From: Sulfuriroseicoccus oceanibius
Lineage (GTDB): Bacteria; Verrucomicrobiota; Verrucomicrobiia; Verrucomicrobiales; SLCJ01
Direction: 5' to 3'
Assembly (NCBI RefSeq): GCF_010681825.2
Contig: NZ_CP066776.1
Span: forward strand, 2,418,001 to 2,482,000
Length of the DNA: 64,000 nt
In this document: piece after piece, positions 43,852 through 52,913 of the stretch
Numbering within the stretch: position 1 is the stretch's first letter
How the letters are laid out: each line of letters begins with the position of its first letter
Program-made: the position numbers and the translations under genes
The notes under the pieces: model-generated
The model's database searches: none
The model's input: only the letters and a program-made list of their open reading frames with translations
Told to the model about the DNA's origin: nothing

Positions 43852-44973
43852 ATGAGCGCAGAAACATTGCCTGTAGAGCACGACGATCCAATCAACGCCC
43901 GCATTCTTGCCGTTTCCGAGGACAAGATCGGCGGGTTCACCGCGACCCCATTCCAAGACATCGCCGAACAATCCGGCGTGGATTTCGACACGGTGGTCAC
44001 CCGTATCCGCGCCATGCTGGAAGCCGGCGTGATCCGCCGCGTGCGCCAAACTCTCCTCGCCACCAAGCTCGCCCACGGCGCCCTCTGCGCCTGGAAGCTG
44101 CCTGACGACAAAGTCGATACCGCATTCGACTTCATGGCGAAAAACGATCCATTCTCCGGCCACGTAGTGATCCGCTCGACCGACCGCCAGATTTCCGGGT
44201 CGGACTATAAACTGTGGACCACCTTGAAAGTGCCACAAGGCGAGTCGCTCGAAGAACACGCCGACGTCCTCAAGCGCATCGTCGGTGCCGAGGACTACAT
44301 CCTGATGCCTGCCCACGGCGTTTTCGCCCTGGGTGTCGGCCACGTCCGCCGCAAATCACTCGAACTCGGCGCGAAATACGATGAGCCAGCCACCATGATG
44401 ACCACCAAAACCGTGGAGCTTTCCCCGGAACAGTGGGACGTCTTGCTGGCCCTGAAAGAAGAGCTCACCCTCGATGAAGTCGGACCAAACCCATGGGAAG
44501 GTCGTGCCAAGATCGCTGGTGTCTCGTTGGAGCGCTTCATCGAAGTCGCCAAGCAGCTCGACGAAATGAAAGTCATCGGCCGCTTCTCCACATTCCTCGA
44601 GCACGTCAAGCCATCGACCACCGGCAAGCGCGTGACGCGTTTCAATGGTCTCTTCCACTGGAAAGTTCCTAAGGGCATGGAAGAAAAAGCCGGCAGCGAA
44701 GTCGGACGCCACCTCATCATGACCCACTGCTACTGGCGCGAAGGCGGCCCACAGTTTGGCGGAGTCAATATCATGGGCGTTGTCCACGGCACGGAAAAAG
44801 ACCGCGTCCTCGAACACAAGGCAGCGATCGACAAACACCTCGAGGAAATCGGCATTCCGGTCGAATACACCAACGTCTTCTGGGGCGGCCGCTCGGAGAT
44901 CAAGCCATCCGAGATCTCGCCAAAGGTCTACCGCCAATGGCACGAGGAAAATGCGGAAACGACACTCGACTAA
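43852..44973 (+). CDS. Tandem AsnC/Lrp-like protein of the siroheme decarboxylase (AhbA/AhbB) type
   Basis: The 373-residue protein has two similar halves, each with a winged HTH-like and an AsnC-type ligand domain. In the first, FTATPFQDIAEQSGVDFDTV is the HTH and GVIRRVRQTLLATKLAHGAL the hinge region seen in AhbA/NirD-type decarboxylases, followed by CAWKLPDDKVDTAF. In the second, DEVGPNPWEGRAKIAGVSLE is the HTH and RVTRFNGLFHWKVPKGMEEK the matching hinge. AhbA and AhbB form a heterodimer that decarboxylates siroheme to didecarboxysiroheme, a step to haem or haem d1. Fusion of both halves in one chain would be consistent with this, but activity is not shown. No hem or nir gene is adjacent. 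Confidence 0.68.
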   Translation: MSAETLPVEHDDPINARILAVSEDKIGGFTATPFQDIAEQSGVDFDTVVTRIRAMLEAGVIRRVRQTLLATKLAHGALCAWKLPDDKVDTAFDFMAKNDPFSGHVVIRSTDRQISGSDYKLWTTLKVPQGESLEEHADVLKRIVGAEDYILMPAHGVFALGVGHVRRKSLELGAKYDEPATMMTTKTVELSPEQWDVLLALKEELTLDEVGPNPWEGRAKIAGVSLERFIEVAKQLDEMKVIGRFSTFLEHVKPSTTGKRVTRFNGLFHWKVPKGMEEKAGSEVGRHLIMTHCYWREGGPQFGGVNIMGVVHGTEKDRVLEHKAAIDKHLEEIGIPVEYTNVFWGGRSEIKPSEISPKVYRQWHEENAETTLD

Positions 44974-44998
44974 CCGCAAACCATCCCTCTAACGTATC

Positions 44999-45040
44999 GG
45001 CCGCCGCTGCACCTCCCGCAGCGGCGGCCGTTTCTTTTGT
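44999..45040 (+). terminator. Strong terminator after the AhbA/B-like gene
   Basis: GGCCGCCGCTGC and GCAGCGGCGGCC are a perfect 12-bp stem around a 7-nt loop, followed by GTTTCTTTTGT. It ends 8 bases before the next gene's ATG. Confidence 0.85.
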
Positions 45041-45047
45041 TCCCCCC

Positions 45048-45764
45048 ATGACCGCACCCGCTCTCGTCGAACTCAAATGTACCAACTGCGGATCCCAACT
45101 CGATCCCCAGAACATTTCGCCCCAACTGGCCGCCGCCCGTTGCCCGCACTGCAACTCGCTCTTCGCAATCCCGACCCACACGAGCGCTCCACCTCAGCCC
45201 CCTGAGCAACCGAAAATCCGTCCAAAAGCGCGCCAGCCAAAGAACATCAACGTCTCCACCCAACGCGGCGATCTAATTCTTGAGCGCCGTTGGTTCTCGC
45301 CTGCGATTCTCTTCTTTCTCTTCTTCGCGCTTTTCTGGACCGGTTTCTCGGTCTTTTGGGTAATCGGAGCGTCGGCAGTCGGCGGATTCTTCGGGCTCTT
45401 CGGCCTGCCTTTCGTTGCCATTGGAATCGGCATGCTCTACGCCGTGGCCGCAGGCATCATGAACAGCACCACCATCCAGGTAGGAGCCAGCGCTCTCAGC
45501 GTGAAACACGGCCCGCTCCCGTGGGCAGGAAACAAAAGCATTCCGCGCCACCAAATTGCCCAGATCTTCTGCCGCGAAGTCACCAGACAAACCAAGAACG
45601 GCAGCAACACCACCTACACGGTGGAGGTCGTCAGCACCGACAACCACCGCGAGCCATTGATCAAGAGCCTCAACCAAGAAGACGAGGCTCTCTACATCGA
45701 GCAACAACTAGAGACATTCCTCGGCATCAAGGACAGTCCGGTACGCGGCGAAATGGAGCGGTAA
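45048..45764 (+). CDS. Zinc-ribbon membrane protein
   Basis: The 238-residue protein starts MTAPALVELKCTNCGSQLDP. A zinc ribbon (CTNCGS and CPHCNS, about residues 11-37) is followed by a proline-rich linker, then two close membrane segments (about 85-105 ILFFLFFALFWTGFSVFWVI and 110-140 VGGFFGLFGLPFVAIGIGML), and a C-terminal cytosolic beta-rich domain (about 145-238). The zinc ribbon resembles the generic DUF zinc-ribbon proteins of verrucomicrobial genomes. Function unknown. The ATG lies just past a strong terminator, so it must have its own promoter or read-through. Confidence 0.75.
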   Translation: MTAPALVELKCTNCGSQLDPQNISPQLAAARCPHCNSLFAIPTHTSAPPQPPEQPKIRPKARQPKNINVSTQRGDLILERRWFSPAILFFLFFALFWTGFSVFWVIGASAVGGFFGLFGLPFVAIGIGMLYAVAAGIMNSTTIQVGASALSVKHGPLPWAGNKSIPRHQIAQIFCREVTRQTKNGSNTTYTVEVVSTDNHREPLIKSLNQEDEALYIEQQLETFLGIKDSPVRGEMER

Positions 45765-45852
45765 TCCCTTGATCCTCATAGCCCAAGGAGTCGAATCCAG
45801 AGAATCCTCAAAAAAGGGTTTTCATTCCTTCCGCTCCCCGTAAATTGGGCGC

Positions 45853-48147
45853 GTGAGTTATCAGGTTTTCGCACGTAAATATCGCCCCACTACATTCGCC
45901 GACGTCCTGGGCCAGGAGCACGTCGTACGCACACTCCGCAATGCCATTGAGCAGGACCGGATTGCCCAGGCTTACCTCTTCGCCGGACCACGGGGAACCG
46001 GGAAAACCTCGACCGCTCGTATCCTCGCCAAGGCTCTCAATTGCCCGGGCGGACCAAAGATCGACTTCGATCCAAACGACCCGGTCTGCATCGAAATCGC
46101 CGAAGGCCGGTCACTCGACGTGCTCGAAATCGACGGTGCCTCGAACAACAGCGTCGACCAAATCCGCGAACTGCGCGACACCGTCAAGTTCGCCCCTACC
46201 AGCGGACAGTATAAGATTTACTACATCGATGAGGTGCACATGCTCACCACCCAGGCCTTCAACGCGTTGCTCAAAACGCTGGAAGAGCCACCACCGCATG
46301 TGAAGTTCATCTTCGCTACCACGGAGCCGAACAAGGTTCTTCCGACCATCCTCAGCCGCTGCCAGCGCTTCGACCTGCGCCCGATCTCGGAAGCAATCAT
46401 CGCCAAGCACTTGCTCCACATCGCTCAAAACGAAGGAGTCGTCCTCGAGCCCAACGCGGCACAAGCGGTGGCAAAAGGAGCCGACGGCGGCATGCGCGAT
46501 GCCCAGTCGATGCTCGACCAGCTCGTCGCCTTCTGTGGCAACACCATCACCGAGCAAAACGTACTCGAAATCTTCGGCTTCTCGTCGCAGGAAACCATCG
46601 CCCGCCTCGCCCAGTGCCTGCTGGAGCGCCGCACCGCCGAAGCGCTGGAGCTCATCCACGCGGAACACACCGGCGGCCGCGATTTGGGCAGCCTCCTCTC
46701 GGAGCTCATCCAGTTCTTCCGCAACCTTCTCTTGGTCAAAGTTTCTCCGGCCAATGCGTTGCCGGACCTACTTCCAGAAACCCGTCAGCGGATCGATCAA
46801 CTGGTCAACCACACGACCACCGACCGCCTGCTCGAAGCCACTGACAACCTGGCCGAATACCAGAACAAAATGCGCTGGTCGGCGGACAAGCAGCTCCACT
46901 TCGAGCTCGCCGCGATCAAGACCATCCAGATTTTCGAGGAGTCGTCGATTGGCGATGTGGTTCGCATCCTGCGCGACGTGGCGGGCGGTGCTCCAGTACC
47001 AGCCCAGCCGGTTCCCGCTCCAGCACCGGCAACAATTCCAGCTCCAGCGGCAACTCCAGCCGCAGAGCCTGCTCTTGAAAGCGCGCCACAGCCGACAGCC
47101 CAGCCTGAGCCAGCTCCGCAGCCGGAGCCAACACCCGCTCCAGCCCCAGAGCCGACTCCTGAACGGGTTCCAACTCCAGCAGAAGAAGTCACCCCTGCAG
47201 TGCCAAGCCCACAAGCCGAGGCGGATGCGGAGCCCCCACAGCAACCAGCGGCGGAGGAAGCTCCAGTCGCATCTGCCGAGCCGACAGAAAGCCCTGAGCC
47301 AACTCTCGGTATCGAGCCGGCTCCGGAACCAGCACCTCTGCTGGAGCCAGAACCAACTCCAGCGCCCGAGCCTGCCGCATCGGAACACGTTCTCGAAGCA
47401 GAGCCGACACCTGCTGCAGAGCCAGAATCACAGCCAACTCCCGCGGAACCCATCGCCGAGACCACACCGGCACCAAGCGCCGACACACCGGCCGCCGGAG
47501 AACCCACGCCAACTCCGGACACCGACCTGCTCGGCCTCGATCTGACCGGCGACTTGCTCGCCGAGCTCGACAAACAAGCCGAACAACAGCAAGCCGCAGC
47601 AAAAGTCGAAGTCGCTCCGGTTGAAGACACCACCCCTGCTCCCGACGCGGAGCCCGCACCGGAAATGAACACCAACGAGGAAGTGCTCGCAGAAATCCTG
47701 CGCCGCCTCGACGCCCGGTCCGAGGGTATGGTCGTCGCCGCATTCGAAGGTGCGGAGGTCACGCAGTTCGGCCCGGAAGGCGTCACCGTTGCCTTCCCAG
47801 CCGAAGCGGAGTTTGAAATCGACACCGTCGTCCGCCCGAGCACAGCGCTGAAACAAGTCGTGCGCGAACTCAACTTTGGCGATACCCTGAAAATCGAACT
47901 CAGCGACGAGCTCCAAGCTCCGGAAGTCGACCTCAGCACACCAGACCTCAGCGACTTCATGCCTGAACGTCCGGCAAAAGAAGAACAGCCCGAGCCCGTC
48001 GCTGAAGAAGAACCACCTGCAGCAGACGAACCGGACCCGAATGAGCCGCTTTTGATCGCACAAATGCCAGGCTTCTACGAAGACCCGGCCATCGCCAAGC
48101 TCGCTGAAGAATTCGGCCTGCGCGTGGTCAAGGAAGCCAAAAAGTAA
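45853..48147 (+). CDS. dnaX: DNA polymerase III subunit gamma/tau
   Basis: DnaX is the clamp-loader ATPase of the replisome. The 764-residue protein starts at GTG with YQVFARKYRPTTFADVLGQE, has Walker A GPRGTGKTSTARILAKALNC near 47, the IDEVHMLTTQAFNALLKTLE Walker B region near 125 and the sensor SRCQRFDLRP near 172. The zinc site is unusual: only two of four cysteines (NC and VC) remain. A Pro/Ala/Glu-rich linker (about 380-560) leads to a C-terminal domain, and no clear gamma frameshift site is seen. ybaB follows 40 bases downstream. Confidence 0.96.
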   Translation: MSYQVFARKYRPTTFADVLGQEHVVRTLRNAIEQDRIAQAYLFAGPRGTGKTSTARILAKALNCPGGPKIDFDPNDPVCIEIAEGRSLDVLEIDGASNNSVDQIRELRDTVKFAPTSGQYKIYYIDEVHMLTTQAFNALLKTLEEPPPHVKFIFATTEPNKVLPTILSRCQRFDLRPISEAIIAKHLLHIAQNEGVVLEPNAAQAVAKGADGGMRDAQSMLDQLVAFCGNTITEQNVLEIFGFSSQETIARLAQCLLERRTAEALELIHAEHTGGRDLGSLLSELIQFFRNLLLVKVSPANALPDLLPETRQRIDQLVNHTTTDRLLEATDNLAEYQNKMRWSADKQLHFELAAIKTIQIFEESSIGDVVRILRDVAGGAPVPAQPVPAPAPATIPAPAATPAAEPALESAPQPTAQPEPAPQPEPTPAPAPEPTPERVPTPAEEVTPAVPSPQAEADAEPPQQPAAEEAPVASAEPTESPEPTLGIEPAPEPAPLLEPEPTPAPEPAASEHVLEAEPTPAAEPESQPTPAEPIAETTPAPSADTPAAGEPTPTPDTDLLGLDLTGDLLAELDKQAEQQQAAAKVEVAPVEDTTPAPDAEPAPEMNTNEEVLAEILRRLDARSEGMVVAAFEGAEVTQFGPEGVTVAFPAEAEFEIDTVVRPSTALKQVVRELNFGDTLKIELSDELQAPEVDLSTPDLSDFMPERPAKEEQPEPVAEEEPPAADEPDPNEPLLIAQMPGFYEDPAIAKLAEEFGLRVVKEAKK

Positions 48148-48187
48148 TCACGAATTCACAACCAACACTCACACCAAACTTACCATT

Positions 48188-48499
48188 ATGAACATTGCCA
48201 AGATGATGAAGCAGGCCCAGCAAATGCAAAAGCAGATGGGCGAAATGCAGGAGAAACTCGCTGCCGAGCAAGTGGAAGCCAGCGTCGGCGGTGGCAAAGT
48301 CACCGTAACCGCTACCGGCGGTGGCGACGTCGTCGCAATCAAGATCGACAAGTCGGTCGTCGATCCTGAAGACACCGAGTTCCTCGAGGACCTCATCCTT
48401 TCGGGCGTCCAGGCCGCCATCTCCAAGGGCCGCGAGCGCGCCGAAGGTGAAATGAAGAAGATTACCGGCGGCATGGGCCTTCCGGGCATGGGCTTCTAA
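48188..48499 (+). CDS. ybaB: YbaB/EbfC nucleoid-associated protein
   Basis: YbaB binds DNA as a dimer and shapes the nucleoid. The 103-residue protein has the helical start MNIAKMMKQAQQMQKQMGEM, a beta part VTVTATGGGDVVAIKIDKSV and a C-terminal helix DLILSGVQAAISKGRERAEG. It lies 40 bases after dnaX, the standard dnaX-ybaB order, but recR, which normally follows, is missing. The C-terminus ends GGMGLPGMGF, a Gly/Met-rich tail. Confidence 0.95.
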   Translation: MNIAKMMKQAQQMQKQMGEMQEKLAAEQVEASVGGGKVTVTATGGGDVVAIKIDKSVVDPEDTEFLEDLILSGVQAAISKGRERAEGEMKKITGGMGLPGMGF

Positions 48500-48541
48500 G
48501 CCAGACATTGGATCTCAACTATCGCAGCACCACACATCTTC

Positions 48542-49591
48542 ATGGCAGCAAATCTTCGCCAGCGGATCCCTGTGGTGTTGACCTTGGGAGCGTTTCTCCT
48601 CCACGGAGTCACGCTCCTTTTGTTTCACTTCCGCTGGGACAAACTCGCGCTGGCGACGGTCATTCCCGTCTGGGTCTACGTTCTGACCGCACTGGCCATG
48701 CTGGCCATCGCCGCGTTGATCAACCGCAACCGATGGACCGCAATTGTCGCGGTCATTTGGCTCGCCTCGGTTCCATTCCTCGTCGATGAATCCCGCGGCG
48801 TGCTACGTGCGGTCACCGGCAGCGAACGTCCGGCCGCCGAGCGCACCGTCACCACCGAATCCCCCGCCCCACTGCGCCTCGTCTCGCTCAATTGCCAGGC
48901 CCGCAACACTGCCGCGGCAAGGCAGGTCGCCCAATGGAATCCGGACATCGTCTTCTTGCAGGAGGCGCCCTTTTTCAACGACCTCAAAAAGATGGGCGAT
49001 GAATGGTTCGGAGGCGACGCCGTCTTCCTGCGCTCACGGGAATGCGCCATCATCGCCCGCGGCAAGCGCCTGCGCTCGGTTCCCGTCAGCCCCGGACGCA
49101 CTCCTGCGTCACCTCGCGGGATCGTCGCCCAACTTGAGCTGCTCGACGGGCGAGTGATCGAACTCGTCAACGTCCACCTCGACCACGCCACCACCAAGCT
49201 CTCGCTCTGGTCACGCGAAACCTGGCGCCAACACGCGACCAACCGCCGCAACCGACGCCACTCGCTCTATTTTATCCTGCAACACCGGCACCTCATTCCC
49301 TCGGTAGACGGCGTTGACCATACGGATCACAACCCATTGCCATCCATTGTCGCGGGCGACTTCAATGCCCCAGCCGGAGACGCCGCCACATCTCCGCTGC
49401 GTACCACTCACACCGACGCATGGCAAACGGCCGGCGTCGGCTGGGGTAACACCTACCCGGCCCACCTCCCCGTTCACCGCATAGACCAGGTATGGACCAA
49501 TGCCAAGATCACTCCGCTGACCATGGCTTCCGTTCAAGTCCCCGGTACCGACCACCGCATGGTGATTTGCGATTTCAACACAGCACCGTAA
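48542..49591 (+). CDS. Membrane-anchored endonuclease/exonuclease/phosphatase-family protein
   Basis: The 349-residue protein has three predicted membrane segments at the start (about 10-30, 36-58, 63-82: VVLTLGAFLLHGVTLLLFHF, VIPVWVYVLTALAMLAIAAL, WTAIVAVIWLASVPFLV). An EEP fold follows: LRLVSLNCQARNTAAARQVA, PDIVFLQEAPFFNDL, LVNVHLDHATTKLS, IVAGDFNAPAGDAATS and PGTDHRMVICDF. This layout is like the YafD-type proteins. It is the second EEP gene of the window. It lies 42 bases after ybaB and 27 before the AsmA-like gene. Confidence 0.86.
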   Translation: MAANLRQRIPVVLTLGAFLLHGVTLLLFHFRWDKLALATVIPVWVYVLTALAMLAIAALINRNRWTAIVAVIWLASVPFLVDESRGVLRAVTGSERPAAERTVTTESPAPLRLVSLNCQARNTAAARQVAQWNPDIVFLQEAPFFNDLKKMGDEWFGGDAVFLRSRECAIIARGKRLRSVPVSPGRTPASPRGIVAQLELLDGRVIELVNVHLDHATTKLSLWSRETWRQHATNRRNRRHSLYFILQHRHLIPSVDGVDHTDHNPLPSIVAGDFNAPAGDAATSPLRTTHTDAWQTAGVGWGNTYPAHLPVHRIDQVWTNAKITPLTMASVQVPGTDHRMVICDFNTAP

Positions 49592-49618
49592 CCTGAAGTC
49601 CCACCCTCGTTTTACCGC

Positions 49619-52159
49619 ATGCCCGTCAGCTCGCTCAGATGGATCAAACGCGTCCTCTCCATGGTTGCGGTTTTGTTGCTGCTCTTCGGCATCTGGGCCG
49701 GCGTCTACGGAGCTAGCAAAGGCCTGACAAAGAAGTGGCGTGGCATGGTGCAGGAGGAATTCCACCGTCACGGGATCTCGGTGTCGCTACGCCGCCTCAC
49801 GCTCGACCCCTTCCACGGCCTCGTCGCCAAAGACGTGCGCTTCTACCACAAGGATAACGATGAAGCGTTGATCGCATCGATGGACCGCCTGGCACTCGAC
49901 GTCAGCCTCATTGCCCTCGCTCGCGATGAGCTCTTCCTCAACCACATCGAGGTCACCGAGGCTCAAATCACCATCCCCCTCACCCCCAAGCGCCAACGAT
50001 CCAAGAAACCGTCGGAGGACGGCAAGGACGAACTCCGCATCACCGGCTTCAACGGCCGCATCCACCTGGACAACCACCGCATCTCGGTCACCAATGCGGA
50101 AGGTGAGGCGCTCGGCATCAAATTTCTCCTCAATGGAGAGTTCCTCCATCAGGACGCTAATGACGACGGCATCCCGGACATCGCCTTGACCACAGACGGA
50201 GGAATCCAGACGCCCCCGGATTCATCGGAAACCACCAACCTACCCGAGCCGGGCTCTGACCAGTGGAATGAGTCGATCAATACCGCCCTCAGCCGCCTGC
50301 AAAAATCCGTCAACCTACTGCGAGAACTCGAGTTCCCAGACGGCTCACCACGCCTCGTCATCAACACAAAAGCCGAGCTCGACGCCCTGGAAGAAGCCAC
50401 AGTCGACTTCCAACTCAATGCCCCCGCCGTTCACTGGCGCAACGCAACGCTCAACGATTTGGACATTCAAGCCACCTACGTCGATGGAGTCGCCTCGGTC
50501 AGCCGCTGCACCTACCGCGACACGGACGGCGAGTTCGACGGCGAGCTCGAGTTTGTCCGCGCTACCAAACGCCTCCGCTTCAGCCTGCGCAGCCAGACGA
50601 AGCTGTGGGACCTCATCACGTCCGCAGCACCTGACCTCGCCAACAATTACGTCTCGTGGAAGGACTCCCCCCTGCTCGAACTCGCCGGTGAACTGGATTG
50701 CGCCCAACCCATCACGCCAGCCAACCTCCCTGGGCAGTTCGAAGGTCTAATCGCCTGCGGCAAAGTCCGTATCTGCGAGGTCCCGTTCGACTACGTCTCA
50801 TTCCACTTCGCCGGTGAGGGCACCACAACCTTTGCCAGATCGATCAAACTGCGCCATGCATCCGGATTAATTGAAGGCGACTTCTTGCGTGAGGACGACC
50901 GCTTCAAAGCGCGCGCCGTGGTCACTGCCCACCCGGAAGAGCTTACCTGCTTCGCCTTCGGTAGCCGCGGTGTGGAGCGGTTCCTCAAACGCTTCGACTG
51001 CACGCGCTCGTCCAGAGTCACCGGCAAGCTCACTGGCAGCGGGAAGTTCGATGACATCGGCACGTGGGATCTGCAGGCCGCCGGCAATTTCGAGGACGTT
51101 CGGTTCAACGAAACCTCGGTGAGCAAAGCGTCGCTTCATTGGCAGTTCCTCAACCGCGAGCACATCATCACGCAACCATCCGTTCGCTTCGCCGAGGAAG
51201 GAACGGTCACCGCCGGACGCATCGTCCACAAACCATCCCTCAGCCTAACCGAGGTGACCGACCTCAAAGGAACTGTCCGCCCGGTCACCCTGCTCGGCTT
51301 GGTAGCACCGGACGCCGCCCACATCCTCGGCTGCTACGAGTTCTCCCAGCCACCGAAGGTCACGCTCGACGGCGTCATCGCCAGCGGACTCGGCAGACTC
51401 AACAACTTCCAAGCCACCATCACGACTCCGGGCACCGCCTTCATCCCCGTCTGCGGCACGCCGCTCCCGCTGAAAGCAGCCAACACCCAGCTCCACATGG
51501 TCGGCAACGTGCTCGATATCCCGACAATCAAGGGCACCCTGCTCGGCGGCCCGCTCCAGGCCAACCTCACCGTAGACTTCGCATCAGAGGCCACCGGCAT
51601 GAAAGGCGGAGTCAAAGTCCGCAATGTCGACTTCTCAAAACTCACCAACCTCTATCGAGACACCCCGGCCAAGGACTCGGCTGAAGCAGACGGTAGTGAA
51701 GGCCAACTCACCGGACACATCGAATTCTCATGCGACGCCGGAGACCCGCGCTCCCTCAATGGCGAAGGCGTGGCTGCCATCCTCAATGGCAATATCTTCT
51801 CACTCGCTCTCTTCGGGCCGCTCTCGCCACTGGTCGAGGCCGCCCTCCCCGAGGCGGGCGTTGGTTATTCAGTAGCCCGCGAAGCCACAGCCAACTTCAC
51901 CATCAAGGATGGCGTCTTTAAAACCGACGACTTCGAAGCGCTCACCCCCGCGTTCCGCATGATGGTGAAAGGGACGGTCGATTGCGCCACCCAGCGCCTC
52001 GACATGAATGCCCGCCTCAACGCCCGCGGCGTCGCCAAGGTCGCTACCATTCTCTTCAGCTACATCTTCGAGTTCAAAGCCCGCGGCACCATCGACGATC
52101 CAAAGTGGAAAGCTCTCCACTTCACCAAGCAGGAACAAGCCCAGCCGCTGGAAGATTGA
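49619..52159 (+). CDS. AsmA-like envelope protein
   Basis: The 846-residue protein has an N-terminal membrane anchor (VLSMVAVLLLLFGIWAGVYG, about 12-32) and a long periplasmic beta-rich region of the AsmA/TamB-like superfamily: GISVSLRRLTLDPFHGLVAK near 52, DGKDELRITGFNGRIHLDNH near 135 and a C-terminal AsmA-type segment KMKGGVKVRNVDFSKLTNLY-like near 660, then GVAAILNGNIFSLALFGPLS near 715. AsmA-like proteins form bridges that carry phospholipid to the outer membrane. Family assignment is by overall pattern and is moderate. Start ATG 49619. Confidence 0.75.
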   Translation: MPVSSLRWIKRVLSMVAVLLLLFGIWAGVYGASKGLTKKWRGMVQEEFHRHGISVSLRRLTLDPFHGLVAKDVRFYHKDNDEALIASMDRLALDVSLIALARDELFLNHIEVTEAQITIPLTPKRQRSKKPSEDGKDELRITGFNGRIHLDNHRISVTNAEGEALGIKFLLNGEFLHQDANDDGIPDIALTTDGGIQTPPDSSETTNLPEPGSDQWNESINTALSRLQKSVNLLRELEFPDGSPRLVINTKAELDALEEATVDFQLNAPAVHWRNATLNDLDIQATYVDGVASVSRCTYRDTDGEFDGELEFVRATKRLRFSLRSQTKLWDLITSAAPDLANNYVSWKDSPLLELAGELDCAQPITPANLPGQFEGLIACGKVRICEVPFDYVSFHFAGEGTTTFARSIKLRHASGLIEGDFLREDDRFKARAVVTAHPEELTCFAFGSRGVERFLKRFDCTRSSRVTGKLTGSGKFDDIGTWDLQAAGNFEDVRFNETSVSKASLHWQFLNREHIITQPSVRFAEEGTVTAGRIVHKPSLSLTEVTDLKGTVRPVTLLGLVAPDAAHILGCYEFSQPPKVTLDGVIASGLGRLNNFQATITTPGTAFIPVCGTPLPLKAANTQLHMVGNVLDIPTIKGTLLGGPLQANLTVDFASEATGMKGGVKVRNVDFSKLTNLYRDTPAKDSAEADGSEGQLTGHIEFSCDAGDPRSLNGEGVAAILNGNIFSLALFGPLSPLVEAALPEAGVGYSVAREATANFTIKDGVFKTDDFEALTPAFRMMVKGTVDCATQRLDMNARLNARGVAKVATILFSYIFEFKARGTIDDPKWKALHFTKQEQAQPLED

Positions 52160-52299
52160 CCGAGCGATCCGCACCGTAAGCGCTCCCATCGGTAATGCCC
52201 CGTGCGCCAGGCCGAGGTCAACACGCATCGCGTCCTGAAGGGCCGCCTCAACGTCGCGCCCCGCCCTTCATCTCCGCCCTGGGCAGGCATCACGCCCCC

Positions 52300-52392
52300 C
52301 TCCTGAATGGAGGCCGGAACAAAGCACAGGGCTTCAGCCCTGTGATGGGATTTGATCCTTCAAACAACCCTTGAATGGGTGCCGGAATAGCC
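52300..52392 (+). repeat. Copy of the dispersed intergenic element
   Basis: CTCCTGAATGGAGGCCGGAA followed by CACAGGGCTTCAGCCCTGTG matches, with few changes, the element at 33537-33589, and CCCTTGAATGGGTGCCGGAA matches the following part at 33606-33632. Both copies sit in gene-free gaps. Confidence 0.7.
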
Positions 52393-52394
52393 AC

Positions 52395-52432
52395 AAAAAG
52401 GCGGCTGCCCGGTACGCTCCCGGACAACCGCT
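52395..52432 (-). terminator. Terminator of the 52455 gene
   Basis: GCGGTTGTCCGG and CCGGGCAGCCGC form a 12-bp stem with G-U pairs and are followed by TTTTTGTGG on the minus strand. It lies 23 bases past the stop. Confidence 0.75.
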
Positions 52433-52454
52433 CGAAAAATCAACGCTGCGTATG

Positions 52455-52883
52455 CTACTTCTCCTCAGCCTCCTGCGTCGCCTTGCGGCGCTCATTCTCG
52501 GAGACTGACTCCACCACCGGCACCACCACCTTCTTCGGCGCCGTCAGGCTCACTGGAGTCACCAGCAGGTCCTCGTGCACTCCATCCGCCACCGAATCAC
52601 CGGAAACCCCGCGCTGAAAGGTCATCACCGCCGCCAGCGCAATCGCGCCATAGGCAACCGCTGTGCCCAACACAAAACGCGGCCTGTCCTCTAATCGCTG
52701 GACCAGTTGCACCACCTTTCGCTTCCACACTTCTAACAGAGACGGCTTGTATGCCTTCGCGTCTTCTGTCGCACGAAACTCGTCAGCAAAGCGATCGAAG
52801 TACCCCAGATCCGGCTGCTCATACCGCTTGAGTTTTAACAAGGCGGAGAGCTTCTCGTGATTTGGGTCGGTCTGCTGGCTCAT
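52455..52883 (-). CDS. One-TM protein paired with an ECF sigma factor
   Basis: The 142-residue protein (MSQQTDPNHEKLSALLKLKR) has a charged N-terminal cytosolic part (YEQPDLGYFDRFADEFRATE), one predicted membrane helix near 72-90 (VLGTAVAYGAIALAAVMTFQ) and a C-terminal part rich in Val, Pro and Glu. It starts 30 bases after the ECF sigma gene on the same strand. An anti-sigma-like role is suggested by topology and position, but the typical ZAS (HxxxCxxC) motif is absent. It may also be an unrelated membrane protein. Confidence 0.62.
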   Translation of the reverse strand: MSQQTDPNHEKLSALLKLKRYEQPDLGYFDRFADEFRATEDAKAYKPSLLEVWKRKVVQLVQRLEDRPRFVLGTAVAYGAIALAAVMTFQRGVSGDSVADGVHEDLLVTPVSLTAPKKVVVPVVESVSENERRKATQEAEEK

Positions 52884-52913
52884 AATAGGGGGGCTTTTTG
52901 GGGGATTCTAACT

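Noticed and set aside
46797-47960. 387-codon minus-strand frame, Ser/Gly/Ala-rich
   Set aside because: Antisense to the proline-rich linker of dnaX; composition is the complement of the P/A/E-rich codons.
45853-48147. Programmed frameshift producing the short gamma form of DnaX
   Set aside because: No A-rich slippery sequence with a following hairpin was found at the expected region.
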